Shown here: positions 1-9,100 of the stretch, one piece after another | Position numbering within the stretch: position 1 is the first letter of the stretch | Layout: each line of letters starts with the position of its first letter | Made by a program: the position numbers and the translations under genes | The notes under the pieces: model-generated | Databases searched by the model: none | The model's input: the letters and a program-made list of their open reading frames with translations, nothing else | Told to the model about the DNA's origin: nothing | NCBI GenBank assembly: GCA_009760855.2 | Contig: WPIO01000591.1 | Coordinates: 7,501-21,839, forward strand | Length of the DNA: 14,339 nucleotides | Reading direction: 5' to 3' | DNA from: Cristatella mucedo | Lineage: Eukaryota; Bryozoa; Phylactolaemata; Cristatellidae

Positions 1-765
1 TCATTCTGCACTGCACCTCCGTGCCAAGCTTGTCTGCGCTCGCCACGGTAAGAAAATTTACGCCCTTAATTTAAAATCTGCCCTGCTGGTGCTGCATCGA
101 TCGCTGTCACATCGAGTATGGATCCGTGCTACCGCAGGCCGCGCGGCAGGGGTCTATCGGGTCTCGCCGTGAGGCAGATTCCAGTCTCAGCGCTGAACAG
201 CGCTGATCAGCGCTGGGCTCGGGCGGGCGGCTGCCGTGGCGTTCGGGAGCTCGGATCCCTTCGGGAATACGAGCCCTTCGCTGCCGCCGCCTCCGACCTA
301 CGCCCCCTGGCCTGGCCAGTTTGCCACTGCAGCTGGTCTGCAGCTCGGGACGCCCGGAGAGAATCGGCCACCTTAACGTGTGCTTTCCAGGCTGCACTCC
401 CGTACAAACTACGTAGCGACGCATGCTTCGTAGCACCTGTGGCAGATACAATAAGAGTGCTGCATGGATGTGGTCAAAGCCAGCCACCTTTTATCAAGTA
501 CCTCAGATTGTCACTGACGAGATAAGCACGTGGGAAAGACCCGGCGGAAGAAGTCGTCCATTTCGGGAAACCACCCCAAGCCATAGCAGTCTCTACCGTG
601 GCATAGTTTTGATTCTGGGTCCGTCGTTGTGGGATTTCACAGCCTGAACCCTCTGACATTTCAGCTAAGGTAGGAATATTGCTGATCACAGCTTAAAAAA
701 CCGACTCAGCTACAGTGGTGTCGCTTTCAGGTGTCGCATTACCGACTTGGCCTACGGTGTAAGGA
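1..765. other. Anonymous segment, partly GC-rich, no gene recognised
   Basis: No protein family is recognisable in any frame. Bases about 115-400 are clearly richer in G+C than the flanks and give overlapping open frames on both strands (for example 118-525 plus and 107-487 minus). Their translations are low-complexity, rich in Arg, Pro and Ala, and look like the by-product of GC content. A splice-donor-like GTAAGA begins at base 48. A short 10-bp repeat lies at 188-217. The segment could be part of a gene extending off the left edge or a decayed repeat; the sequence does not decide. Confidence 0.4.
188..217. repeat. Three-copy 10-bp direct repeat
   Basis: The octamer CAGCGCTG occurs at 188, 198 and 208, exactly 10 bases apart. 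Each copy contains the palindrome AGCGCT, so the array is both direct and locally self-complementary. The spacing is close to one DNA helical turn. It sits in the GC-rich part of the left end. It could be a protein-binding array or a chance microsatellite. Confidence 0.6.
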
Positions 766-777
766 GGGGGGGGGGGG
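766..777. repeat. Poly-G run of 12
   Basis: Twelve consecutive G residues follow AAGGA and precede TAAAG. This is a mononucleotide tract in sequence with no recognised gene. Its exact length is liable to sequencing error. Confidence 0.8.
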
Positions 778-955
778 TAAAGTGGTCTAAATGAGGGCTG
801 CCTGCATCTGTAGGCCAATTGAGTTGCCAGGAGGGGAACTCCACAAGTGACAGTGCCTTGACAGACGACATTACATGGTTTTGGGCTTATCTGACCTTGA
901 GAGGATTGGCCTCACAGCCAGCTGTTGCTACACCACATCCAAGTTGATCTAGACA

Positions 956-1400
956 TTAATGACGTACCATCTCGACTTCTGTAACTTGCTGCATGCCGGT
1001 CTTCCAGCCGATGCAATAATGCACGTACAGTTGGTAAGGAACTCTGTAGTCTGACATCTCTGTTGTAAGTGTATCGGTTGCCAGATTATACCACTTCTTG
1101 CCAGCCTGCACTGGTTCCCCATCAGGCAGGGCATTGACTTCAAGACTTTGTCACTCACTTTTAGGTCTCTTCATTCTATTCCTGTAGCCTGCTTATCGGA
1201 GCTACTCCCCAATCAGGCTATACATCGTACTGCTTGCTCTTCTGATTCAAATTGCATAGTAGTGCCTCAAATCAATCTTAAATCCTTTGCAGACCCTGCC
1301 TTTAATTTTCTTAGTAGGCACCTTAAGGCGAGAACCCACTCCCGACTGGTGACGAGGTATTCCTTGACTTGAAAACGTTTAAAATAAGCTGAACAATCGC
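956..1400 (+). mobile_element. L2-type LINE remnant, C-terminal part of the ORF2 protein
   Basis: One plus-strand frame (codons at 971, 1148 and so on) carries the conserved region that follows the reverse transcriptase domain in L2/CR1-superfamily non-LTR elements. It reads LDFCNLLHAGLP at 971-1006, then SLHWFPIRQGIDFK at about 1106-1147, then LTFRSLHSIPVACLSELL to about 1207, and a VVPQ block near 1260. A TGA at 1052-1054 interrupts it and there is a stop at 1370-1372. The family pattern runs LDYCNxLxAGLP, then LHWLPVxxRIxFK, then a TFxALHxxAPxYLxxLL block, so order and spacing agree. The 5' part of the element is absent here. It is an old, non-functional copy. I cannot separate L2 proper from closely related CR1-superfamily clades. 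Confidence 0.82.
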
Positions 1401-2044
1401 CAGTACCTCATAGCATTTGCTGGGCCCTTGAGACTTGTCCTTTTTATGCTTATTTCTGCTGACTGTGCATGTTACTACTAACGATATTATGCATGCTGAC
1501 ACAGTGCATGTTGCCACTCACCCTATTGCCATGTAATTTAATGTAACGTTTCTCCGTTTGTAACTCCAAAAAAGTCACCACGACTAAGTAGGTGCTATGA
1601 AGAAGGCACTGAGTACAACTTTAAGTGAGCAAACAAAAGCCAATGCACGTGCTTCCTGCACCTCACATATGCAGTGCCTATAACAGAGACTTAATTTTCT
1701 GAGGGCACCATAAAGATATGTTATTATTATTAATGTCTCGGTAGATTATGTGGCCAAAGTTGTTATCAAAGACAGCTAGAGGATGCGATCGACTTACATT
1801 AGCAGGAGCAGCAGCACGAGTGTTGTAGGCCAATCTGGTAAGGAAGGAATATGAGTAATCCTCGAGCAACAACCTTTAGCACTGCTCAAGTAGCCAGTGT
1901 CGGCCATCGGGCAGGTGGAAGTGATTATAATGGTATAGTAGCAGCAAACCAAGTGCGGTTCAATCTGGCACAGCTACTGTTCAAGGACAAGCAGGATAAC
2001 TCCCGCCATACATGGACCACGAATGCTGACCATATCAAGCCCTG
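1401..2044. other. No recognisable feature
   Basis: AT-rich sequence with a short TTATTATTATTA run near 1720. The longest frame (1851-2048, plus) encodes about 65 residues with no motif I recognise. The 3' untranslated end of the adjacent LINE fragment may extend into the start of this stretch. I see no tRNA, promoter or terminator that can be supported. Confidence 0.5.
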
Positions 2045-2260
2045 CTAGCAGCTGCATATGCACATCATCGAGCAGCAGCGGACAATGGGCTGAGCCTGCT
2101 GTCCATCCATGCCATCTATTCCATCTATTTCACGCTCACCTATTGTATAATATTCGATGAAGGCAAAGCCTCTGCTTGAACTAATCCAATTCACGGCAAG
2201 GTTGTGCTTCATGGCATACCACTTAGTAGGCAGATAAAGTCGGTCGACTTGCGACAGCAT
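2045..2260 (-). pseudogene. RRM-like fragment, possibly an SR splicing-factor pseudogene or exon
   Basis: A 71-codon minus-strand frame opens with ATG at 2260 and ends with TAG at 2045. Residues 30-37 are RGFAFIEY, an exact fit to the RNP1 signature of RNA-recognition motifs ([RK]-G-[FY]-[GA]-[FY]-[ILV]-x-[FY]). Downstream, residues 45-54 (IDGIDGMDGQ) match the helix-2 end and the usual DG turn, and QPIV could be the last strand. Upstream, residues 7-11 (RLYLP) resemble a shortened RNP2 strand, and residues 18-26 resemble the KYGxLxxVWI segment of SR proteins such as the SRSF3/SRSF7/Rsf1 group. Compared with a normal RRM of about 75-80 residues, the stretch before RNP1 is too short, so it is probably deleted or decayed. 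A chance match is possible. No RS domain or introns can be placed around it. Confidence 0.35.
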
Positions 2261-2639
2261 GCCTCAAGTGGCATTGCTATTTTATGTTCTACTTGTTTTG
2301 GCAGTTTTTGGCTCATGCTCTGTGTCACCAGGTATTTTGGACTACTCAATTTGACAGCAACTAGTTCACTAGCAGCCTTTCTACTTTCGAGAAACCAAAG
2401 TATTCGAATATCTTCCTTACGAATGGTCATTTTTTATATGAAAAGTTGCATTATATGACTGCTATGGCGAATGGAGATCGCCCCAAAAACCGATCAGCTG
2501 ATTTCAGTAGGACCGGCAGAGCACCAACGACCGGTGCCCCCTCCTGCCGATCATCGCCGACCTCCGGATTCTCAGTCATATTTTGACCGAGCACAGGCAG
2601 TACGCTCGGTGCTGCTCCTGGCACTGAGCCCAATCCCCC
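2261..2639. other. No recognisable feature
   Basis: Minus-strand frames at 2209-2430 and 2451-2654 lack any known motif. Composition changes from AT-rich to GC-rich at about 2460. The GC-rich side leads into the 31-bp minisatellite and may be part of the same repeat-bearing element. Confidence 0.4.
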
Positions 2640-2745
2640 CTGGCCCCCTGACAAAGTCTCTGCAGTCTGGGTGGCCCCCTCCCCAAGTCAGTGCAATCTG
2701 GGTGGCCCCCTCCCCAGGTATCTGCAATCTGGGTGGCACCCGTAG
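2640..2745. repeat. 31-bp minisatellite, about 3.3 copies
   Basis: Units begin with TGCAGTCTGGGTGGCCCC at 2661 and TGCAATCTGGGTGGCCCC at 2692, and a third TGCAATCTGGGTGGCACC at 2723. The period is exactly 31 bases in both intervals. A partial copy precedes them (TGGCCCCCTGACAAAGTC from 2641). The last copy diverges after about 17 bases. The repeat is open in a plus-strand frame from 2471 to 2767, but 31 is not a multiple of three, so coding conservation is unlikely. Confidence 0.9.
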
Positions 2746-3041
2746 TTGGATCAATGACGGTATGTGATTCGGAGGTGGAGGGGGTGGGAGGCTGTGGCAG
2801 TTCTTTTATTCCAAATGACGATGGGAGCTTCTGATCAGTCTCATCTTATAGGTCCACCAGTCACATACGAAAAGGTCAAGTGCCACTTCTCAAGATGGCT
2901 TGTTCCACCACTGCTACCAGAAGATTACCCAGCATAAAAGAGTTCTGCTTCCTGTTGAAAGAGAGCTTGGAGAGAGTCTGTGGGCCCCAAAATTGGAAGG
3001 AGTGCATCCTTCATAAGATTGTGTAACCTGGTATCAAGTAT
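2746..3041. other. No recognisable feature
   Basis: This links the minisatellite to the GC-rich block starting at about 3042. It contains a G-rich patch (GGAGGTGGAGGGGGTGGGAGG, about 2770-2790). No coding or RNA feature can be supported. Confidence 0.4.
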
Positions 3042-3818
3042 TGTAACGCCGAAGGCTCGGCGGAGTAGGCTTGACCTGCGGCTTACCTAGCCGCATAGCC
3101 TTGCGCTTACTGCCGTTCGGTGCGCCTACTCTCAATAAGCTGGCCGCCATGAAACGAGCGTTTCTGGCGCTGACCTGCTTACCGTTACTAAAGGGGGTCG
3201 TGAGTCCGCGGCGTGAATTGGAAAGCGAGACACAAATTGGGGATTTTACTGAGCTTTATTCGCAAGCGCACTAAGTCGCTGCGCGTCTAGCTCAGTTTTA
3301 TCTCCACACTCCTCGCACGCCCTCAACAGCACAAACACTCTTGCAGATGAAACACGTCTCCATACTTAAGCTACTTACATCTATACTGGGGAACGACCCA
3401 AATAGACAGAGCTCGAACTGGAGCCTAAACCCTAACCGGAGAACTAGGCCTCCTCATACGTCAACTACGCCTAGCTCGCACCGGCAAATCCCTATGCCGA
3501 GATCACTTGCTAGCGCACACACACAAAACACAAACGAGAAACAAAATGCCAGCTCGGGCGCGATACGACCGTATTCAGTGGAGTCCACCGAATCCTTCTA
3601 GCGCTGTCTTGCCCTGTTCCGTCAATCGCCCGCCCTCCTCCCTCGCTTTCAGGGAAACGAGTCCGACGGCGTCGAAGCACGGAGCCGGACCAAAGACAGA
3701 AGACCAAAAGATCAAAGACAAAAGACCCAGAGCGAGCGTCGCTCGACTCTTAAATATTTGGCTGAGACAATGGGGCCAGAGCTTAGTGGTATTGGGCCCG
3801 ACACCCGGGCCCATTACG
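3042..3818 (-). mobile_element. Candidate solo LTR (speculative)
   Basis: This GC-rich block contrasts with its flanks and has no convincing protein. Read on the minus strand it starts CGTAATGGGCCC (3818 downward) and ends GCGTTACA (at 3042). These ends are nearly the inverted TGTAA...TTACA termini of many LTRs, except that the first base is C rather than T. A TATA-like AATATTTAAG lies at about 3751-3760 and a poly(A) signal AATAAA at 3255-3260, both on the minus strand and in the order an LTR requires. The implied U3 (about 70-95 bp) would be short and R long. The flanks show CAAGTAT on the left and CAAGGTAT just right of the end, an imperfect match that does not prove a target-site duplication. 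No second copy is present in the window for comparison. Confidence 0.3.
3795..3813. repeat. GC-rich inverted repeat
   Basis: GGGCCCG and CGGGCCC form a 7-bp perfect stem around a 5-base ACACC loop. It lies just inside one end of the candidate solo LTR. Confidence 0.75.
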
Positions 3819-4530
3819 GCAAGGTATTAATACCGTCAGTAGGCCACTGGAGGGGCACCTCTGTCCAGCTTGAATGGCGAATGTGTTCCAGACGATTCTT
3901 TCTTGGACCGAGTGAAGGCGGAGGTTGACAGGCCAGCCAACATCAATCAGCAGCTTCCGCGGGTACCGGACCAATTCTAAAGGGCGAATCACCACAGCTG
4001 GTCTCAGCTTCCTGGCTTGCTCTTAAGCTCTTGCTCTCTAACCGCACTGACGCTCCTCTCTGGCTCACTGCTCCAGGACAAAGGAGTTCTAGCCCGCCTC
4101 CGAACACCTCTTGTTCGGGCTAAAATTCAGCCAAAGCCAGCAGGGCGATACACTATTGGGTGTATCGGTTTGGCTTGCTGCACGACTTGCTGTCTTACTT
4201 TGTATAGCCATCATTGCCTTTGCCCTTGCTTTTCTCAGAACAAATATTCTAAAGCCCCTTGGGCCACACCAAATTGAAATGGTGGGAATTTGCTGTTTTA
4301 AAGCTTTATGGAGGTAAGAAAATATGTGTTTTCCCCAACTAGGATGCCTCATAGCTTCCTCATTGAAAACTACGTATTTTCGCATGTACATTTAGCCCTA
4401 CTGAGTAAGGCAACTGCTGATTCGGCACCAGTGACTTTGAGAAATGTTCTATCGCCATGCATTAAGGGTATGTTGGTACTCTTGTGTCTTCACAGGCTTA
4501 CGAGCTATAAGACCTACCATACCCCAGGTA
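3819..4530. other. No recognisable gene; may include the decayed 5' part of the following LINE
   Basis: Several frames of 60-100 codons exist on both strands (for example 4089-4391 minus), and none shows a family motif. Bases about 4440-4530 directly precede the recognisable LINE sequence and could be its eroded upstream region, but I cannot align them with confidence. Confidence 0.4.
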
Positions 4531-5571
4531 TTCACCTCTTCTCTGGGTAACCGGTTTTTCCAATCGGGCATCGTTCAACCATTAATTAAAAAGCCGGGGG
4601 AATCCATAGAATCCTAGCAAAATATCGCTCAGTTTATTTTGTTTCCTTTTTGTCAAAGATTATAGAAGAGATTTAGCACTAAGCAGCTTGTGGGTAAATT
4701 TAAAAGAATGCATTTTCAGACCAATTTAAGTCGAGATTCAAGCGATACCAATAAACTGAAACAGTTTTCCTTGAAAACAATGACATCCTATGCAGCAGTT
4801 ATTACAGGAATGTTACTGCCTTTAGCCTGCTGGATTGTTTGGCTGCATTCGACATTATTTATCACATTATCCTAATTTAATGATCGAGTACAACGATCGG
4901 TTTGGCAGACGAGGTATCGGAGCCGATCTTACACTATGTGAGCAATCAAGTTCAATTCGTGTTGTGTGGGAGTCAAGTCTCATATGCCAAACCAGTCAGT
5001 CACCTGTGCAATCGCATGAGGGTCAGTGCTCGGTCCTCAGCTGCTCTCCATAAGACTATCTATGAAAAGTGGTTCAAGTGCTTGGAATCGGCTTTCACTT
5101 CTATGCTGAAGACAGCCAGCTGTATGTGTCATTTAAAGCATAGGAATCTTCGGCAGCGACTTATAAGCTGAATGCTTGCCTTGCCGATACTCGATCCCGG
5201 ATGTCGGCCTACTTCCTTAAACATAAGATGACAAAAAGAACTACTGATAAGATACCTTAGTCGTGCAGCTGCTCAATCAGACTTTTCTCCTGTAATGGGT
5301 GCTGCGGTTATGCGACCTTCACCATGTGCATGGAATTTACATGTCCTTTTAGACAACTGCCTAAATTGTGAAAGCTTAATTAAGAAGCATGTATTAAAGC
5401 TAGTCATGAATTCAGATCCTTATCTAAGATTATGAGTTTTCTTCCACGATCGAGAGCTGTCTACAACAGTGGTTTGAAAGAAAATAATACGTACATCCCA
5501 GGTTTCCCTCTCGGTTGGATTATTGAAATTCCATTTCTGCTATGGTGCCAAAAGCTGCTACTGGGCCACTG
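4531..5571 (+). mobile_element. L2-type LINE remnant, reverse transcriptase domain (pseudogene)
   Basis: Plus-strand frames, shifting several times, carry the L2/CR1-superfamily reverse transcriptase in the right order. PLIKKPG is at 4579-4599; LAKYRSVYFVSFLSKIIEE at 4614-4670 matches the YRPISxLPFLSKIxE block; KSRFKRY with a downstream TET (4728-4763) matches the SGFRxxHSTET block. Motif A follows as LLDCLAAFD at 4830-4853, with its Asp at 4833. RFGRRGI lies at about 4900, GSVLGPQLLS at 5020-5049 (motif B), and FYAEDSQLY at 5099-5125 (motif C, with AED in place of ADD). LNACLAD and MSAYFLK come next, LHVLLDNCLNCES is at 5337-5375, and SRLDY with a stop where Cys is expected is at 5509-5526. 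There are at least five in-frame stops and several frameshifts, so it is a dead copy. The endonuclease is not recognisable. Confidence 0.85.
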
Positions 5572-5930
5572 GTAATTAATATGGCTGCATGGCCAGTCAA
5601 AAAATCCCAGAGATTCAGCAACGACTTCTTCTTAGCTGAAGTAGCTGGGATAGCTCCCAGTCGGTTAATGGAAACGGAGTTCAGTTTTAATGCAAACACA
5701 TAGGACCGGCTATGGCTTGGTTCCTGTACTCCTAGCTCAACTGATGCACCAGATCAACTTCATCGGGCTCTCAGGTCCGAAACTGACAGTAAATTGGCCC
5801 CTGTTTGTTAGCTTAAAGGTCATTAGCGACAATAGTATTTGCTGTGCAGATCCTATAATTTAAAACTGGCCGCACCAATTCTTACTTAGGATATCTATTC
5901 TCGAGCAGCCACCTGTGGCACATCACTTGC
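5572..5930. other. No recognisable feature
   Basis: This directly follows the LINE remnant. A frame continues open to about 5702, but I do not recognise the LINE C-terminal blocks in it. Those blocks are seen instead in the separate fragment at 956-1400. Confidence 0.4.
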
Positions 5931-5971
5931 AGCCGTTCTGAGCAGCTACGTCAATGCTGCTCAGAACGGCT
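5931..5971. repeat. Perfect 16-bp inverted repeat (hairpin)
   Basis: AGCCGTTCTGAGCAGC at 5931-5946 and GCTGCTCAGAACGGCT at 5956-5971 are exact reverse complements, separated by the 9-base loop TACGTCAAT. The pairing stops sharply at both ends. It lies in otherwise decayed, anonymous sequence. Possible explanations are the tip of a foldback or MITE-type element, a binding-site palindrome, or a structured RNA. There is no T-run beside it that would suggest a terminator. Confidence 0.9.
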
Positions 5972-8560
5972 CGACTGTCTTCGTCACTTAGCCATGCCTT
6001 TAGCTTTCTCTCTGTTGAGTGAGATGAATAATAAACGAAAGTCTTTGAGTGGGTTATAACAAACTCGCCTTCATGACACCCACTTAGTCTTTGGGGCTAT
6101 GAGGAGCTACTGACCAAAATACATTATATTACTTTCCCTGGCTCACAGTTCACTATTGGCACCACGCCAAGGTCAAAGGCTAAAGGTCACCATCCTTACT
6201 CTGATTATGTTTTGCAGTATCGCTTTTCTCCTCTTGAATCTGCTTAGTCTCTCCAGCCGTGCACCAACCATGACTTGCACCACTTTTAATTTGAAAAGCT
6301 GGGAATAAAGATGAGTTACTGCTACAGCAATCGGTCCCTGATGGCTGCATAGCCAGCAGCAGAGCGATAGCCAAAGGAGGGGTTCGGGCACTTGCTGTAG
6401 AGGTAGCAGTGGAGCAATAGCCGAGAGGAGGGGTGGAGCAATCACTGTAAACAGCAGCAAAACTTTGTCGAAGCACAGTTAAGCTGAGGCCGGATCCCCA
6501 CGCCTTCGGATACACTGCTTGCCGTTTGTAATCCTTGTCTGGGAGAGTTACCTGCTATGTAGGAATCATTAAACCAATGTGGAAGGAATCAGCTGCCGGA
6601 GTCAGACAAAAGCAGCAGCATGCAAAGGCAGCAGGACTCCGACGTCATAATACCGCGACAGGGATTTGTGGATGAGGAGGAGGATGCAGACACATGCACA
6701 GTGGGAGCCCACTATGCAGCTTGCTGTGAATAAGCAAATAAACGCACTGAGCTGAATAACTTGCACAGAGCTCTACTCACTTGCTGCACATGAATTAGTT
6801 GCCTGCTGTAGTCAGGTTCGTGATGCAAGCATTAATCGATAAGTGATGATTTTTAAGGATTTCTCTCTCAAAGTTGTCCCCTCGAAGTTGAACCTTTGTA
6901 ACAAAATTTTTACAGAGACAGAAGACAATGATAGTGTCCTACTACGAATATTAGGTTCGTGGTCTTCGATCTGCAGGTGGCAACCATACTGAGTTCTGCA
7001 GAGGTTATCTATTGTAGTTCTTGACGTAACTTGCCGTCGACATGAGTCACCCACGTAGGTATCTGCTGCCTTCGCGATTGTGAAAGCTGAATACAAATTC
7101 TAATGTAGGATTCGCGTGCTGGTTAAGAGTCAGCGGTTTGAGCTTATTGAATCCGTTGGTAAAAGTATATATAGCCTGCCGACTTTATCCACCTGAGCCT
7201 TTTAACCACCCTTACCATAACAGGGCAAACTAAACACACTTCACTACAGCTACAAGCTCGGCATAAACCTGAATATCCTAGCACAGAACGAATTACTGGT
7301 AGAATTAAGTTTTCTTCTCTGGTCATAGTAGAGCACATGTGCATATACTTTCGGCTGATGGCTGTTGGTTTTTTCCAGTACAAATCACCTCGATTCTTTT
7401 CAGTGGCATGTGCATCGACTGGTATTGTGATCCTTAGTTTCTAGTTGCTCAGTCACTTTCGATCAAACGTGCTGCCGGTTAGGCCAATTACATGATTGTC
7501 TGCTATAATTATTCGTGAATGACTCTCGTGTTTGACTGGAGTACGCAGTGTCCAATCACATCCCGTGCAATCGGACTATATCTTTGAAAGACCGGACGAT
7601 GATAGAATTTCCAAATTATTGGTATACTGAAATCGAGCGCTTCTATCACATCCCTTATCGTTGAACTGACGATGGCAGATAGTAAAACGTATTGGCCACA
7701 TGACCGAGTGACGAGTTTCGAGAAAAGCCTCGCTGCTAAACCATGCAGAGTGTAGGTAGTCGGACTTACAGTAAGGCTAATTGCGGTCACTTTGTCCAGT
7801 GTGCAATCCAGGTTCTAGGGAAGAAAAGTACGTAATATATCAGACACAGTCGCACCGCCCAGACAACTGCCTTTTTGCTAGCTACAATGTAGCAGAACTC
7901 GAGTATTTTGAAACGCATTACTCAAGATGCATGCGCTATATCAAACGTATTATAATAAGAATAATAATTATATTCGTCGACTTACATCGACATAGTAGGC
8001 TCATACGGTATAGCAGACCCAACAAGCCAGGTCACCAAGTATGCGGCTTCTCGTGAAACTGGAGATCAAAGCCTTTGCAAGGCACCCGGAACATGCAGCT
8101 GTGATGGACGTCCTCATTTACGTCATCGCAATGCCTGAGACCCGTAGTTCCCGCCGAACTGTTAATTTTAATATCACCTCAGGGTGTGCCCCTTGACAAC
8201 AGAATGCGTCTTAATAATAAGCTGCTATAAACTGTGTTTCAGATATTCTGTTAACGTGATCTGGCCTCTAGCACCACAATATACTCAAGCCTGGGGTTAA
8301 TAGCCATAGCTGCTTAGCACGGTGGTGAATGTGACCAACTTCGGGGTTATAATTTTTGGGCTGGAGCAATAAGAAGGGTAAAGCATCAGCAGCTTTTACA
8401 TCTTGATGGTCGACGGGTTTTATCCAAGGATCTAGGGACATGGACGCTCAAAACCAGAGGGTTGCCGAGCCGAGGGTGCCAAGCCACTGCCCAATCAGAG
8501 ACGAATTGGGAGGAGGGTCTATAGTGTAAACACATGCTGAGGCTGCTCAGCTGCTTATTC
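5972..8560. other. Long stretch with no recognised gene
   Basis: I read both strands and found no protein family, tRNA or rRNA. Frames of 60-111 codons (for example 6180-6515, 6812-7096 and 7509-7790, all minus) have no motif I recognise and no neighbouring frame continuing them. A two-copy repeat is noted separately at 6363-6460. An AT-rich run (TATTATAATAAGAATAATAA and onward) lies near 7945-7970. This may be intron, intergenic DNA or old repeats too decayed to identify by eye. Confidence 0.5.
6363..6460. repeat. Imperfect tandem repeat, period about 50, two copies
   Basis: The first copy begins AGCGATAGCCAAAGGAGGGG at 6363 and the second AGCAATAGCCGAGAGGAGGGG at 6413. Both continue into a CTGTA...CAGCAG segment. 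Agreement is good at the start of each unit and weaker in the middle. The minus strand is open through both copies, but the translation is low in complexity. Confidence 0.55.
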
Positions 8561-8659
8561 TATATGTGAACAAAATAAATGTACTGGCAGATTAAACAGC
8601 CTCTTTTTGTATAGCGATAGCAGAGCCTTGACGGCTATCACCACCGCCTGCAGTTCGAT

Positions 8660-8750
8660 AAAGGATTGCTCACCGAAGGATTCGAACCCACGACCTCGGG
8701 CCGAGGTCGCGAAAAGTAACCACCTTGCCCAGTGAGCCATTACGCCTCAT
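8660..8750 (-). mobile_element. tRNA-derived SINE head or tRNA pseudogene
   Basis: On the minus strand a Pol III B box, GGGTTCGAATCC (8689-8678), follows an A-box-like TGGCTCACTGGG (8739-8728), with about 38 bases between. That is the internal promoter layout of tRNAs and tRNA-derived SINEs. The middle can fold as an anticodon-like arm, GACCT/AGGTC around CGGCCCG, but the stem extends to a 19-base palindrome (8691-8709) and the position equivalent to U33 is not T. The T stem pairs only partly and no acceptor stem is found, so a working tRNA is unlikely. The SINE body, if present, would run toward 8560 and is not recognisable. Confidence 0.65.
8691..8709. repeat. 19-base palindrome in the tRNA-like element
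   Basis: CGACCTCGG and CCGAGGTCG pair perfectly across a single central base. The palindrome occupies the place of the anticodon arm in the tRNA-like sequence and abuts the B box side. Confidence 0.85.
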
Positions 8751-8997
8751 CACAAGCTGTGGCTGAGAGCTCAAAACTGCCTCAGCTGCTGTGTAGATAT
8801 CGACTTGTACCTGTCGAGGTGCGAAAGCCACGCCTTAATTTCTAGAACTGTGATTCGTGTCGGTATTTACAGTCAGACTTTTGTCGTCGGCTTGCTCAGC
8901 TGTGTGGTGCCGCCCTGTCCTCAGACTAACTTCGGCCTCAATGGAGACTGTAGTTTGGTTGCCCAGTAGAGAGCCAGCCGATGCCTAACACCGACAG

Positions 8998-9003
8998 TTT
9001 ATT
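8998..9003 (-). promoter_or_regulatory. Poly(A) signal in the 3' LTR
   Basis: AATAAA on the minus strand, about 50 bases from the LTR end. The matching position in the 5' LTR (about 13985) reads AAGAAA on the minus strand, so only this copy keeps the consensus. Confidence 0.55.
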
Positions 9004-9100
9004 CCCAGCACACGGAGCCCCAGAGCGCACGGCTTCCCTCAGCCCCTGCCCTCACACGACTGCCCTCCCCTGGTCGACTCCGATGACTCATCGACCACAA

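Noticed and set aside
118-525. A 135-codon plus-strand gene in the GC-rich left end
   Set aside because: No motif is seen, it overlaps open frames on the other strand, and length and composition are explained by high G+C.
3423-3436. Telomere-like TAAACCCTAACC
   Set aside because: Fewer than two imperfect units; too short to be an interstitial telomeric array.
3940-4000. Possible cloning-vector remnant (KpnI and SacII-like sites near AAAGGGCGAA)
   Set aside because: The similarity is limited to a few short words and does not extend to any vector sequence I can place.
6180-6515. A 111-codon minus-strand frame rich in Ser, Ala and Leu
   Set aside because: It overlaps another open frame on the same strand, runs through a tandem repeat, and shows no domain.
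8555-8740. A 61-residue minus-strand protein beginning MAHWARWLL
   Set aside because: It is a translation of the tRNA-like sequence, A and B boxes included, and does not look like a gene.
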